NCBI RefSeq assembly: GCF_048771995.1
Contig: NC_133030.1
Coordinates: 38,028,501-38,092,500 of the forward strand
DNA length: 64,000 bases
Reading direction: 5' to 3'
Source of the DNA: Taeniopygia guttata
Lineage: Eukaryota > Chordata > Aves > Passeriformes > Estrildidae
Under the pieces are notes generated by a model, which did no database searches, was not told the origin of the DNA, and was given only the letters and a program-made list of their open reading frames with translations. The translations under genes and the position numbers were made by a program. Below, piece after piece: positions 12,116 to 42,908 of the stretch. The number at the start of each line of letters is the position of its first letter. The stretch's first letter is position 1.

Positions 12116-13013
12116 TCCGTCGGTTGGTTGGTTGGTTTTTGGGGGGTGGTTATTTTGGTTTTGCTGCTTTTTTTCTCCTTTAATTTAATTTAAGCAAAGT
12201 TTTACTTAAATGAAAGGCAGGCACCTGCAGTATTTGCGATAACGCTTTAGACCGAACAGGATACCCGAAACGCCAGTTCGGGTATTTCCATCTCTCCGAA
12301 TGATTCAATTAGGTGCTGATTTCTCCCCGCTGCAGCGCCCAGGGGGACCGGGCGAGGCCCTCGCACGGCGGCGGCTGCGGCCGGCGGGCCCGGGGCGGGC
12401 GGGACGAGCTCGGCAGCCCCTCGGCGCACCTCGCAGCACCCATGACAGCTCTCCCCCTTCCCTCAGCTTCGAGCAAGGGGCAGAGGTCGCGGCGACGTAG
12501 CTAACACCTCGCTCGCATTTCCCAAAACATCTGGAGTAAAAACGCCTGCCATGAGCTGTTAGAGAACCGCGGGTGGAGGGGATATCCAGGGGTGCGCGGC
12601 CAGGGGCGGGAAGGCAAACAGCAAAGGCGCTTCGCCGAGCACGGGAACGTCCTCACACCGCCACTGCCCGTCCGGAGCGGCGAGTTACCGAGCGAGGAGG
12701 CGAATTGCTGAGCCGACGGCTCAGGGCAGCGCTGGGCCGCCGCTCCCGGCGGAAGAAGCCGGCGGGGGGCGCGGCGGGGGAGGGACGGCAGCACCTGCCG
12801 GGCCCAGCGCGGAGCTGCCCAGCCCCGTGCCCGCGCCCTCCTTCCCTCCGCCCGCCCCGTGCTCATGCGCCCGCCGGAGGTTTAAAGCGGGAGCGGTGGC
12901 TGCCGCGGGCTGTCGGGCTCGGCGGAGGTGCGGGGCAGGGCACGGTGCGGTGACCCGGCCGGCACGCCGCTCTCCGCCGCTCTCCTGGGCTCAGCTCCGG
13001 CCGCCCCGCCGCC

Positions 13014-31493
<18,480 letters not shown>

Positions 31494-32760
31494 AAAAATC
31501 TGCTGTTCACTATTGCTATTTGAAACTAAAAATCATGAAATTGAAATGGTCCCTCTAAAGTACAGATGTTTTATTCTTATATATGCTATCATAATACAGA
31601 GGAAGAAGGGCTACTTTTTGTTTCTGTAATCAGTCACAGATTCCTGTGAGCTTGTTAGAAGTTGTCCTTGATCCTGAAGTGCAGAATTTGGCCAACAGTT
31701 AATATTTTCAACAAGCATGGAGCAGCCTGAAGTTCAAAGCTTTGCATATCATGCACTTAAGAATAATAGCAGATACTCAGAGGAAATAATACAGCTCTGA
31801 CATTTTTTCTGAGACTTGCTAGATACCTTCTTAGGAGTTAAAAGAAATATAACTTTAAATACAAGGCACTACCTTCTATGAGCTTTCTGTAGCTTACAAT
31901 TCTGTATCTTTTCAAAGAGTTCTCTGATAACACAAAGTAATTTCGGCACTCCTGTTGTGCAACATCCATTACTGCCAGGCAGCTTGAGAAAAGATATGAG
32001 AGATTGTAGCTAAAAGAGTCTGTTTTTACTACTTGGGTTTTTGCTGGATCTGGTTGGCAAATTTTACATCAAAATTGCCAAATTTTACACCCACAGATTT
32101 CTGTGGATCTTTTTGGTTGGTTCTGTTGGCACAGAATTTTAAAGGTATTTAAGGCACAGTAGTTCTTTGAGGATCTGGATGCTAATATATTAGCTACTAG
32201 TGCTGCTTTCTGCACCACTGAAGTCAACAGCAATATTCCAAATATAACTGACAACCGGATATTTCCTGTCTGCTGCCTTGTACTGTCTTGATTTGACAAA
32301 GTTGTTATTGGCCAGACAATTAGAGACAGGAATCTTGGGCCAAGAGATTAAATGAGACCACACAGTGGGAACTGAAAGCAAATTCAAGTCCAGAGGTATC
32401 TAAAACCTTTAAGCCTAATGGATTTATATCAGATTACTTGGTCAAAAAAGAAGAGAGTAGGCAGACACATTAAGTTGGTTTTAGTAGTTTAGAGAATAGC
32501 AACTTCATAATGCTAGTAAAAACACCTTTATAGATGTGTGAGGTTTTCTGAAGATGAAAGGTTTTCTTGAAAAAGGTTTTCATTTGATTACATACCTAGT
32601 AATGTTGATATATTTATATGCACACGAGGTTAAAATGATTGGTTAAAATGATGTGATATTCAACAATTATTATTCCAGAGTCCTGGTGTGAATAACATAC
32701 TCTAAGTATTCTTTAGAAAATAAAGGGGGGTTGCAAATAAAATGTATAGTAGAAAAAAAC
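31494..32760 (+). other. COCH: probable COCH 3' UTR
   Basis: No gene follows the stop on this strand. Two AATAAA hexamers, at 32719-32724 and 32736-32741, are the first well-placed poly(A) signals downstream, giving a 3' UTR of about 1.25 kb. A further AATAAA overlaps the stop codon (31489-31494) but would leave almost no UTR. The true end needs transcript data. Confidence 0.5.
32719..32741 (+). terminator. COCH: tandem poly(A) signals, candidate COCH 3' end
   Basis: Two AATAAA hexamers lie 17 bp apart, about 1.23 kb after the COCH stop. Position and pairing make them the best polyadenylation-site candidates by sequence. Confidence 0.45.
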
Positions 32761-33944
32761 CCAGCACTTTCCCTATCAATCTGGGGCTTCCCTTTTTTCC
32801 TCTCCCCCACTATTGATTGTAAAATTTCTAGTAGTTATGGAGTGGCACAGAAAGGATTGCATTCACTGGGCTTTTGCTGTGCACTTTTAATAACTTATAA
32901 CTGGCTATATATTACTCTAAACATAAATGGCAAAGATGCCTTGTATTTTTCTAGCAATTGTTATCCTTAATTTTGTTACGTGTTTATAGGTAAGAGTATT
33001 AAGCTTTTGCTGTATAAATTCATATGCTATATCAACTTTGTGCTAAAATTCAATTAATTTAGTTTATAAACTTTTTATAGAAATATATATTGCAAGAAAA
33101 CTGGGATTGCTGCTGTCTGTTTTATTGTCTCATAACACAGAAGTATTTTTTATGATGAACCTCATATAGTTTAGCTTGAATAAGTTGTATGTGATACTTC
33201 CTAACTGTATTATCTTAAATTCCAAATAATTCTCAAATAATAAGGGTATTATTTTTACAAATATTTTAATTTGAGTCAATATCAAGTTATATTAGTTATG
33301 ATGATGGTTAAATCATCTGAGTATAAAGTGTGTGCTGGCTGATAGAATCACATTTTGTCTCCTACTTTGCTTTTACTGTTGCAAAGAAATAGGCAGCTTT
33401 AACTCACATCATTCATTCATCAGACAAAAAGCAGGTTTACATCCCTGGGACACTGAAAGCTGCAGAGCTAAGTCTCCACATATTTCCATTTCACGGGAGT
33501 GGTGATGCCATGTTACTTGCACCCTTCATATACTCCTATTACACTCAGATAGGGAGTGTACAAAATACCTTTAAAAGATACAATGTTTATGTGCTAGCAA
33601 GCATTTGTGAGCAGACAAAAGCATTGAGACCTGGTGAGATACAGATACAGGGTGAAAGGGATATGGATTGTGCTGTAAGTAGAAGGCAAATTTTGGAGGA
33701 GGAACAGCATGGCAGAGGGTAGCAGACATGGGCTGAACCTCTGGTTCGTTAAACAAGGTAAGAAAAGCCACAGACAAGGATTCAGTTTTATGCTGCTGGA
33801 CCAAGCATTACAGAGAATGTGAAGAGAGCTGCAGATACCATCAGTTATGCAAACTCCAGTAGGAAAAGCTGCTGCAGATTTAGGGCCATCAGTCAAGATT
33901 TCAGCCTGCAGGAGATCAATTCTGTTCTCTTGTGAGACTAATGA

Positions 33945-34022
33945 AAACCATTATAAAGGGGCTGGACTATATGGTCTTTAAAATGTTCCTTCCAACTGAA
34001 ACCACTTTGTGATTTTCTATGC
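33945..34022 (+). mobile_element. CR1 LINE 3' end fragment, plus orientation
   Basis: A short copy of the CR1 3' terminus: 'ggggctggactatatggtct', 'ttccttccaactgaaaccac', then a TGTGATTTTCTATG end. Only about 80 bp are clear. Confidence 0.8.
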
Positions 34023-34722
34023 CATATTTCCCTGAACAGTATTCAGACTCAGGGGGCCTCAGATTTGCAATCCCAGTTCTGATGACATATCACATCAACA
34101 TTAAAAAAAAAAAAACAAAAAAAACAGGATTCCTTCATTTAGAAAAGTGTAGAAAACTCTGAGGTTAGGGATTTAGGTACTTAACTGTAACTCCCATGCA
34201 GCTGTTTGGAATTTTACATGAAATAGTAGTTAACACAGTTCAAAACTCATCCTTCCCACTTAGAGCAATGTAAATTTACAAATCTGCTGTCCTAAATAAA
34301 TTGAAATCCCTTTTTGTACCATGATAACTTCCAGGAAGAGCAACAACCTAAAGCCATGCTTTGTTAGGGCACATGCCTGAGCACTGGAAGCATTCCCTGC
34401 CACAAGATCTTTCCCAGGTAAATTCTCCACTTGCAGGCTATAAGAGAAAGGGGCATGACTTCCTTTGTCACTGGCAATATGTCTTTCTCAGTCTTACAAG
34501 GAAACTCAGGCCAGTGTCTCTGATTCTGCTTACAAATTTCCTGCACCTCAAATTTTGCACCTTGCACAAATCTTAGGCATTTAGGTCCTGTCTTTACCAT
34601 GAATCACCTCATATATACATCTTTTGATAGCATGGTTATTTCTAGCTCTGACAAGTACAGTATATATGAAAAGCAGGTATACAGATACAGTCCAGGACTG
34701 AGGGTCAGTAAATTGCAGAGAA

Positions 34723-34755
34723 GTCTTCATATAGCCAGACCTGCTATATGAAGAC
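34723..34755. repeat. perfect inverted repeat (13-bp arms, 7-nt loop)
   Basis: Left arm GTCTTCATATAGC (34723-34735) and right arm GCTATATGAAGAC (34743-34755) are exactly complementary around the loop CAGACCT. Intergenic, with no associated gene. Confidence 0.9.
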
Positions 34756-37209
34756 CTGGTAACAAAAGCCTTCTACTTTATATCCTTAAGCAGAATGCAA
34801 AATGGGTCTCAGAAGTTGACTAACCTTTATTATCACTGTGAAACTATTAATATTGAATTAGCAGGGAATGAGAAAGACCCAAAAGAAAGACCATCCCAAC
34901 ATTCTTAAGAGAAAACAGCCACTTTAAAAGTACCATGCTTTTTTAAATCAATGCCAATAAAGAGCTATGCAGAAATGCGCCAAAATAATTTGGATCAAAA
35001 GTCGACAATTATAATTCTCTACAACTTAAAAAGCAATTTTGAAGTGGGAAGAGAGAAAGAAGAATAAGGTTGGATTTTTTGGCACATTAGTATAGTCTCA
35101 TCAGAACAGTAGAGTCTCTGGTAAATATTTTAATTACTTCCATTTGCCTTTCATATTAGTGTTGTCACGTAAGCTTTCTCTTCTATTAGGCATGGCCCCA
35201 TAAAATACAGTATTTTTACCTTCCCTGTTTTGAAGAAGAGAAGCGGGGACAACTGCTTATGCCTTGCTTTTAAGCTTTTTTCCTTATGAGGCAATTCTCA
35301 ATATCACTACCTAGCTCCATCAATTTTGTCAGCACCTACTTTCATTGCATTAGCTTGAAAGGTAAGTCAGCTCCAGAAAGTATCAAAGCAACAAAAATGA
35401 CAGAAGGTTTCTCTGTCCCATGCAAGTGTCACAGAAGGCCTGAGCACACTGTCAAAGACAATCTATTTTATCCTTAAGCAAACTGCCTGGAAACTGAGGA
35501 CTTAAATCCACAGCCTAATAAAATCAATGGTTTTGGTTTGGTCTTGGGACAGTAAGCGTAAGTGGTATTTTTGGGAAGTGGAAGCAGAACGTGGCTGAGT
35601 ATCTTGTGATCACCTGTCATCCAAATAGAGACAGCAAACACATGGAAACTTCCAGAAAAGTTTATAACTGAAGCATGAGCCACTTCTCAGTTATGTATGT
35701 CTACTAACTGGAGCATGCATTCTTTTGTCCTCACTGGCCTCAAAAATTTTGCCTCTAGCTTCAGCTGAAGGAAGGATAGGTTCTGAAAATTTGCTGTCTA
35801 TGATTAAATCCCAGGATTTAATCTCTGCTTTGAAGCAAATGACCACTTTAAATTTAATCTCATTAGAATGAAAATTTCCTTTCCTTTCAAACAATCAAGT
35901 CTGCTTAGTGAAGTGTCCTTGATCATAAGCTGCTTTCATGAAATAAAGGTTATTTTATTTTATTAGTGATTTGTTTACATTCATCTGTATCTATACACAA
36001 ACAAATACTGTGTCCTATTTGTCTCTGCATTCCACACCCAGAGCAGCTGCCTGTGAACAGCAGCAGGGTCACTCTTTAGCCACGCCAGGACGATGAAGGG
36101 AAGGGTTGGGGTTTGCCACAGCCAGAAGGAGCAGGTGGCATCGCTCCCCACTGCCAAGCAGCTCCTGGGAGCCCGACACTGTCAGCCTGGACAGACCCTC
36201 AGCCCCAGGCTAGAACTGAACCTACAGCTGAACTTCACACTGGGCCAGTTCCTAAGACACCAGCATGAGAATCCTGCACTGCTGTTTGTGCTAGCAAATG
36301 TTAACTAAACTTTTCCAACCTTCACCGAGGTCAGATACAGCCTTTACTACTTAATGGCAATTGGAGTATGGCAGAATGTAAGCAAAGGGATATGAAACTA
36401 TTTTTCTGCCCTGGTGGATGTGATCAGATTACAAGTATGATAAACAATTATCTGCCAAAGAATACAAGTCAGAGACAACAAGAAGTCTAAAGATTGAGAA
36501 TAAGACTGTCAAGATTTAGGAAAATATTTTAAATTAGATGGGAAAATCACAAAAATTACTAACTTAGCACTACTTTGAAAGTTTTGGTAAGTTCCAAATC
36601 AAATAAACGATATAATCAAAATAGTATTTTTTTTCAAATGAAAAGTAAATTCACTATTATGTAGTTTCTGACATTCTCTTGACACCCTTGGGTATTTTAA
36701 GAATATATTACTTGTTCAGAAAAGGTAGATGGAAAACAGCTTTCTCTCATCTAAACACTCTAAATTAGGTGAGATTCACTAATTTGTTGAACTAAATTCT
36801 GGTGAGGACTAGAAGCCAGTTTAGAAAAAAAAACTCAGACCTGTCTGGCACCCCATGTTGGTAGCAAATACATCAACAGGGAATTTACTCTCCAGTGGTC
36901 AAATTTGCTCAAATCTGAAGAGAGACAAGACTAACACAATTAGGAGAAAGTGACCAGGATTAGTTGCTTCTGTTAAGCCCAAATATCTGTCAAAGAAAAG
37001 TCCTGACAGAATATGCATGTGCACCATGGAAACTGTCAGATGTTAGGGTTCCTCAGTCAAACTGGGGAAAATAATAAATTCTTCTCTACAGCACCTGCCA
37101 GCTAAAACTTCACAGAAAACATTGTTTATTAACAGATGTTTATTAGCAGAGTCAGTCACCTAGGATGAATCAGTATTTTTAAAAAAAACTTGCTATTGTT
37201 AAGGTTTAA

Positions 37210-37960
37210 TAGTATTTCTAACACGAGAAAACTCCAGCAGAGAGCATCCAGGGGAAACCTCTGGCTACCAGCCAGTCCACCAAAAGCACAGGGCACGTAA
37301 GACAGAGCCACGATTCAGACTCCAGCACAGCACCAGTGCATGCAGAGCAGGAGCAGGCCCTTCCAAGAGCTTCTGGTTTTAAGCTCCTGCCCCCAAATGA
37401 AAAGATACCCACCCATTTCAAGGTAAAAAGAGCAACTGGAAAGATACTTGAAACAATAGAAAAAAAAATGCTTAAAAAAGACAATGAGGCCAGTCACCAT
37501 AAAGCCACCCAAGGGTTCATCACCTTGGGCAGCCCTCCTTTCATAATGGAAAACCACATGCCCTTGGCCAACTGCTGTGTGTGAGCAGAACTCCAGTAGT
37601 CATCAGGCATGGTCTGAGAAGTACCCAGATGCAATCGACCACTCCAGACCCAGCAGGATCAATGACAGCTTCCCAACAGCCATATGGCAAGCCCCGGTGA
37701 GGTGGAGACAAGCCTCAGGGAACACCGTGACAACACAAACAGCTCTCCCTCTCTGCCAACACTGTGATGTCTGAAGGCACAGAGGGCAAAACCTCTCCTG
37801 CCCTGCCTCCTCACAGCTTGCTGTGGCACTCCTGCAGCCCTGCTCTGTTCCAAGGCCAGAAGTGGCTATCACAGCCCGGCCGGCCCACAGCAGGTGGGCC
37901 ACAAGACTGCACCGAGCTCACAAAGTCATCCTCTCAACTCCAGTCAGCTGGAATATGACA
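37210..37960. other. unexplained GC-richer segment
   Basis: About 750 bp with higher G+C than the flanks, and open frames of 64-99 codons on both strands. No CR1 signature, domain or matched splice pair was recognised. It may be an unrecognised repeat, an exon of a non-coding RNA or a regulatory element. Confidence 0.35.
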
Positions 37961-38337
37961 TGACCTTCCAGCAAAAAAGAGGTAAGAGGAAGACTAAAAA
38001 GAAAGCCTGTTGTATTTGTTTATATATTAAAAAGTAAAACCAAACCAATACATTTTAATGACATTTTAAAGTTGTTGTAGTTTGAACTATTTCTTTTAAA
38101 AAATGTTACTAGTTTAATCTGCTTAAGACTCAAGGGTGTACATGGTCGAAGTATCAACAGACCAAGTATGAAAATAGAACATTCTTAAATACTTGCTCAT
38201 CTCAGAAGTAGCATTTCAAAACAAATCTGAAGCCTTCTGCTTTTGTCATTTCTTTTTTTAAAAAGTTCTTAAAGGCAGGACATAAATACACACATGTGTG
38301 TGTACATATAGAGATATATACAGACACACTCATGCAC

Positions 38338-39198
38338 TGTAGTGACAAGCTGAGTGATGTGGTCAACACAGCCAAGGGATACCATGGGATGCCATCCAGA
38401 GGGACCTGGACAAGCTCCTGGAGTGTGCCCATTGGAACCTCCTGAGGCTTAACAAGACCGAGTCCTGGTGCTACACCTGGGTCAGGGCAACCCCCAGTAC
38501 CAGCACAGGCTGGGGATGGACAGACCAGAGCAGCCCTGCCCAGAAGGACTTGGGGGTGCTGTGGGTAGAAGCTGGACATGAGCCAGCCATGGGCACTCCC
38601 AGCCCAGAGAGCCAAACGTGTCCTGGGCTGCATCCAAAGCAGCGTGGGCAGCAGGGCCAGGGAGGGGATTCTGCCCCTCTGCTCTGCTGAGAGCCACCTG
38701 CAGGGCTGCATCAGCTCCGGGGGGCCAGCACAGGAAGGACATGGAGCTGCTGGAGGAATAGGAAGTCACCAGAGGAAGTCACCAAGATGATCAAAGGGAT
38801 GGAGCATGTCTCAGAGTGTTAGGACTGGCCAGCCTGGAGAAGAGAAGGCTTTGGGATAAGCTAATGACGGCCTTCCAGTAGCTGAAGGGAGCCTGTAAAG
38901 AATGCCAGAGAAGGACTTTTTACAAGTGCACGTGGTGACAGGACAAGGGGAAACTGCTTCAAACTTGAAAGAGAACAGGTTAAATTGGATACTAGAAAAT
39001 AATTCTTTACTGTGAGGGTGGTGAGTGACTGGCACACAGGTTGTGGATGCCCCATCCCTGAAGTGTTCAAAGCCAGGTTGGATGGGGCAATACAAAACCT
39101 GTTTAGTGGAAGCTGCCCCCACCCATGGTGGAGGTACAGGCTTGAACTAGATTTCCAATGTCTCTTCCCTCCCAGGCCTTTCTATGAGTCTATGACAC
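38338..39198 (+). mobile_element. CR1 LINE fragment, plus orientation, about 0.86 kb
   Basis: The longest CR1 in the window. It contains the end of the reverse-transcriptase ORF region ('agagggacctggacaagctc', 'ccaaacgtgtcctgggctgc', 'ctgagagccacctgcagggc') and the 3' UTR ('ggagaagagaaggctttggg', 'ttctttactgtgagggtggt'), ending at CTATGAGTCTATGA. The reading frame is broken by stops, so it is a dead copy. Inserted between COCH and STRN3. Confidence 0.93.
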
Positions 39199-40080
39199 CA
39201 AACAGAACAAAAATGCAAGGAGTCAGCAGTGTGTGAGCAAGGGGCTTTCCACTGATGAGAGATGGGAAGTGCTGAAGCAGAGTGCAATTATTTTCGAAGT
39301 AAATTAAACACATAATAATAAGAGCATGCCTGGACAGAGTGTGCTATCAGTTTCAAAATAAACTAGCCTACAATATGTGAAATGGATGGCCACTGATAAT
39401 GTAACTTCAAGTCCAGTTTTTCCACTTGGAAAATCTACCCATTATCTCCTGGTAAATAAATTTGTCCTTAGTATTTCTAAATTAGGGAAGGTCCTTAACC
39501 AGGCTTATTACACCCTTTTGCATGTGTATTCACTATTTATGTGGATGGCATACTACTGTTTACCCTATAGTGGACTACAGTCATTACTGATCTGCTTAGA
39601 ACACAGTTCCTACAATAAAAACCAAGATGGAGTCTAAGTCTGGTAACAGACTCATCAATCACACCCTAAATGCTACAGGTATTATTAAACATATTCAGAT
39701 ATCTTTCCATTCAGGTTCTGAGCACCAGTCCTTTGGGTCTCACAAAAAAGGAGTAAATGCTTTCATAAGCTGAGGTGTTTTTGCTAAATAAAATAATTTC
39801 TTTCAGCACTATCATTTTCCCCATCACCATATAGCTCTTCCATTTCAAAAAACGCAAAACCAACAAATAAAGATTTCAGCATGTTATACCCCACAACAAA
39901 TAAAATAAGATGTATTAGAAATTATTGGTAATATTCAATAACCGATGCCTCACTGATGCATTTGATCCACTATGCATTAGTGAACTAAGATGATAATTAA
40001 GATTTCAATTAAGAAAAATAAGCAAATATTTTGTTTTTTATCATTTCAATTTTAATACAATTAAAAAAAAAGTAAATGTT

Positions 40081-42738
40081 ATGCATGGTAATGTTTATTA
40101 AACAATCACATTTTATTTAAGCATTAAAATGCAGCAGTCTGTAAAAGCTGCCAGAAACAATGTTTGGCTTCAGAAAAGGCGATTATTAAATTACTTCCAA
40201 TAAAATTCAAATACTCTCTTGTCTGTTGATTAGTTGAATGCTTTAGACTGGAAAGAACAAAAAGTGCAAATCAGCTGAATGTTACTTTCAGAAGTAAAGT
40301 CTTAGTGTCCTACAAGCAATTACTGGAAGGCCTCACCTCAATCTTCATGATAAAGGACAAAATTCTCCAAGTCCTACACAATTATAATTTACTGTAACAT
40401 TTCAAGCAATGTAACATTATTACTAAAACAAAATTAATTCCAAAATATAATTGCCTATCATGAGCACCTCTTTCCTTTTTTTGTTTTTGTTTTCTTTGTT
40501 CAAATTTGCTTGACATAAGATGGCATGACATACATTTTTACTGGAAAACTGGAAACTTACATGGAACAATGCAGTTAAACCACTTATAGGAACATGTTCT
40601 AGCTTTACTTAACTTATACCTAAACATGCTACTTTACATTAAAACATTCATATTGTGGTATTCTGTTTCTGCTGATACACTTTGAGCAAAGTGACTCATC
40701 ACAGAATAGGTTTAGTTTTTTGTTCATCAACTTTATGGGAGGATTTGGAAAAAAATGGACGAAGGTAAGATATATGGGCAAATTTTAGGCATTTAGAAAT
40801 TGTTGGGTTTTTTTTTTAATTCAACACAACTATTCAGTGGCAGTTTGAAATAAAAACAGAGTATCTTTCTGGCTCCCAAATCACTTCAGAATCACTTCAT
40901 ATGCAAAGCTAATGAAAAAACACTGAGACTATCATCTTAGCAGGGCTGTAAGAATACACCAGCAATTTTGAATTTGTTCTTGTAAAAATCTTTTAAAACA
41001 TTGTGAAAACATGTTCTTATATGTGGGTACTGCTGCTTGAAACTGAACAGTTGCTCAACATCCAGACAACTATTACAATCTTGCAAAAGCAAAGCAGCTT
41101 ATAAGCATAATAAACAAATGGTCATTTTGCTAAAATTGAAACCTAATTTAGTAATTTGTAGAATGACTCTTTTAAACTGTGCAACACAAAATAATGTAGC
41201 CAACAGTAACATACAGGTACACCATTTAATATTTATTATATGCATTTTATATACATTATTTTTCAACAGCTGTACTTTTGCTATGCGGTACAATCTTAAA
41301 AATTTGCTGATTCATAGTTTGTAAAACAGAAACCTTACAAAACTCATCAAAACTCGCAAACTGATCAGAAAAGTTTTGTGGAAGACTAGAAAAAATACTT
41401 TGTTGTATTAATCATGCATTACACAAACAAAATTTTTAGTTACACCATAAACTGAAGCACATCTGAAAAATAAAATAAAAGCAGGGAATAACTAGTCAAA
41501 ACACAGCAGATTTATGAATCTTGAATTAACTACTTTTGTATTCTATCTGAAATGCAAATAAAAATAATTTTCACTCCAAAGGTTCTGAAACAAGATTATT
41601 TTTTTGGAATCAACTCCACTCCAGGTACTTAACCAGAGGAAGAAGAATTTCTTGGTTTGCAACTTTAGAATTATCAAATGTCCCATTTTTTCATCTATTT
41701 TAGACTGTTCAAAGAGTGCCATAACAGATATACAGGGCCCTTTAACACACTACATAAAAGGATATAAAGACCAACAAAAAGTGAAATAAATAACAATAGG
41801 CCATTAGCAAGATGGGTAATCCTTGATAAATAAACTCGTAAATACAGTAAGATGTACAAAATATCACATAGTGATAGGATGCCAAGATTAATTTTTTTTT
41901 AAGAGTTCATTCAGGGGTGTTAACCCCTCTGTGTTTCATTTGAACACATTTTACAGTCCTTTATTTATGAAGACAGTTATGTGATGATGATGAATTAGCA
42001 TCCTTAAGCAAGGACTTAGCTGAGCTGTATTAGGCAAAAGAAGGGAAGATTGTGGTTACACGGCAGCGGGTCAGTGAGATCTCTGTGTTTTAGGGTTCTA
42101 TAATGCAGAAAAACATTATCAATACAATCTTGAGCACTGTTGTGACAGGCTAAATATATAAAAAGACTTATAAAAACTAGAATTTTATCCAAACATTTTG
42201 TGCAACTAATGCTAAAATATTTTAAGTTAAATTTCCTTTTCTTTAAAGCAAAATAAAAGTTTAAAAGGGGAATCTGTGGCATTCAACTGATAAACAGAAG
42301 ATTACTAAGAGATGAAAAGAAAGCTACTCTTGGAGCTCACTTCCCCCCACAAGAGCACCACATTCCTAACCCTAAGGCAGCACACAGAGTCCAAAATAAA
42401 AGTCTTTTGTAAGATCAGACTCCACGTTTGCTTAAAGACACCTAAAGAACAGACATACGCTCAGTTCATATCCAGTCAAGGCTACAAATACTGGTTTTCT
42501 TTTTTGTATTTGTCCCCACCCCCCACAAAATACAGTAATTACAGTTAAATGAATGAGCCTGACATTGTTCAGGATGTGGTGACTTTTCACCAACTTCTAC
42601 CAGCCCCACTTAAGAGCCTTCACTCAGGCAGATCAGATGTAGTGTCTTATTGGTAACCTTATACTTGATGGCAGTGACGCATTCCCTCTTTTTTGTCCAA
42701 ACAGACCTGCTGTTATGATGCAGGTTTGTTCTGCTATG
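40081..42738 (-). other. STRN3: probable STRN3 3' UTR and downstream DNA
   Basis: AT-rich DNA below the STRN3 stop codon. On the minus strand, AATAAA occurs at 41960-41965 (about 775 nt after the stop), 41232-41237, 40112-40117 and 40094-40099, so the 3' UTR could be 0.8, 1.5 or 2.6 kb, with alternative polyadenylation. No coding frame supported. Confidence 0.45.
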
Positions 42739-42908
42739 TCACACAAATACTTTGGCAAGGGCATCAGCTCCTGCACTGGCAATATATGCTTTTGATGGAT
42801 GAAATGCTACATCATAAATTGATTCATCCAGCTTTTTCCTATGAGCTGTTATTTCTTGCACACATGTCTTGCTGTCCAAATTCCACAACCTAATGGAACA
42901 ATCATGGC
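42739..42908 (-). CDS. STRN3: STRN3 last coding exon (end of WD6, WD7, stop)
   Basis: Acceptor AAACAG on the minus strand. Encodes HDCSIRLWNLDSKTCVQ, then VAFHPSKAYIASAGADALAK and FV before TGA. The terminal sequence is characteristic of striatins. Confidence 0.98.

Larger units (their letters stand above)
32761..40080. other. COCH-STRN3 intergenic region
   Basis: No coding exon supported. It contains two plus-oriented CR1 copies (about 33945-34022 and 38338-39198), a perfect 13-bp hairpin (34723-34755), a (CA/TG)n-like stretch (38288-38330) and GC-richer unexplained patches at 36030-36300 and 37210-37960. Open frames in the CR1s and patches were not called as genes. Confidence 0.65.

Noticed and set aside
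34103-34128. A-rich run as a second retrocopy tail
   Set aside because: No AATAAA or GC-richer body precedes it. It reads as simple A-rich sequence.
38202-39236. Open frames up to 169 codons near 38.5 kb
   Set aside because: They lie in the plus-oriented CR1 fragment or antisense to it.
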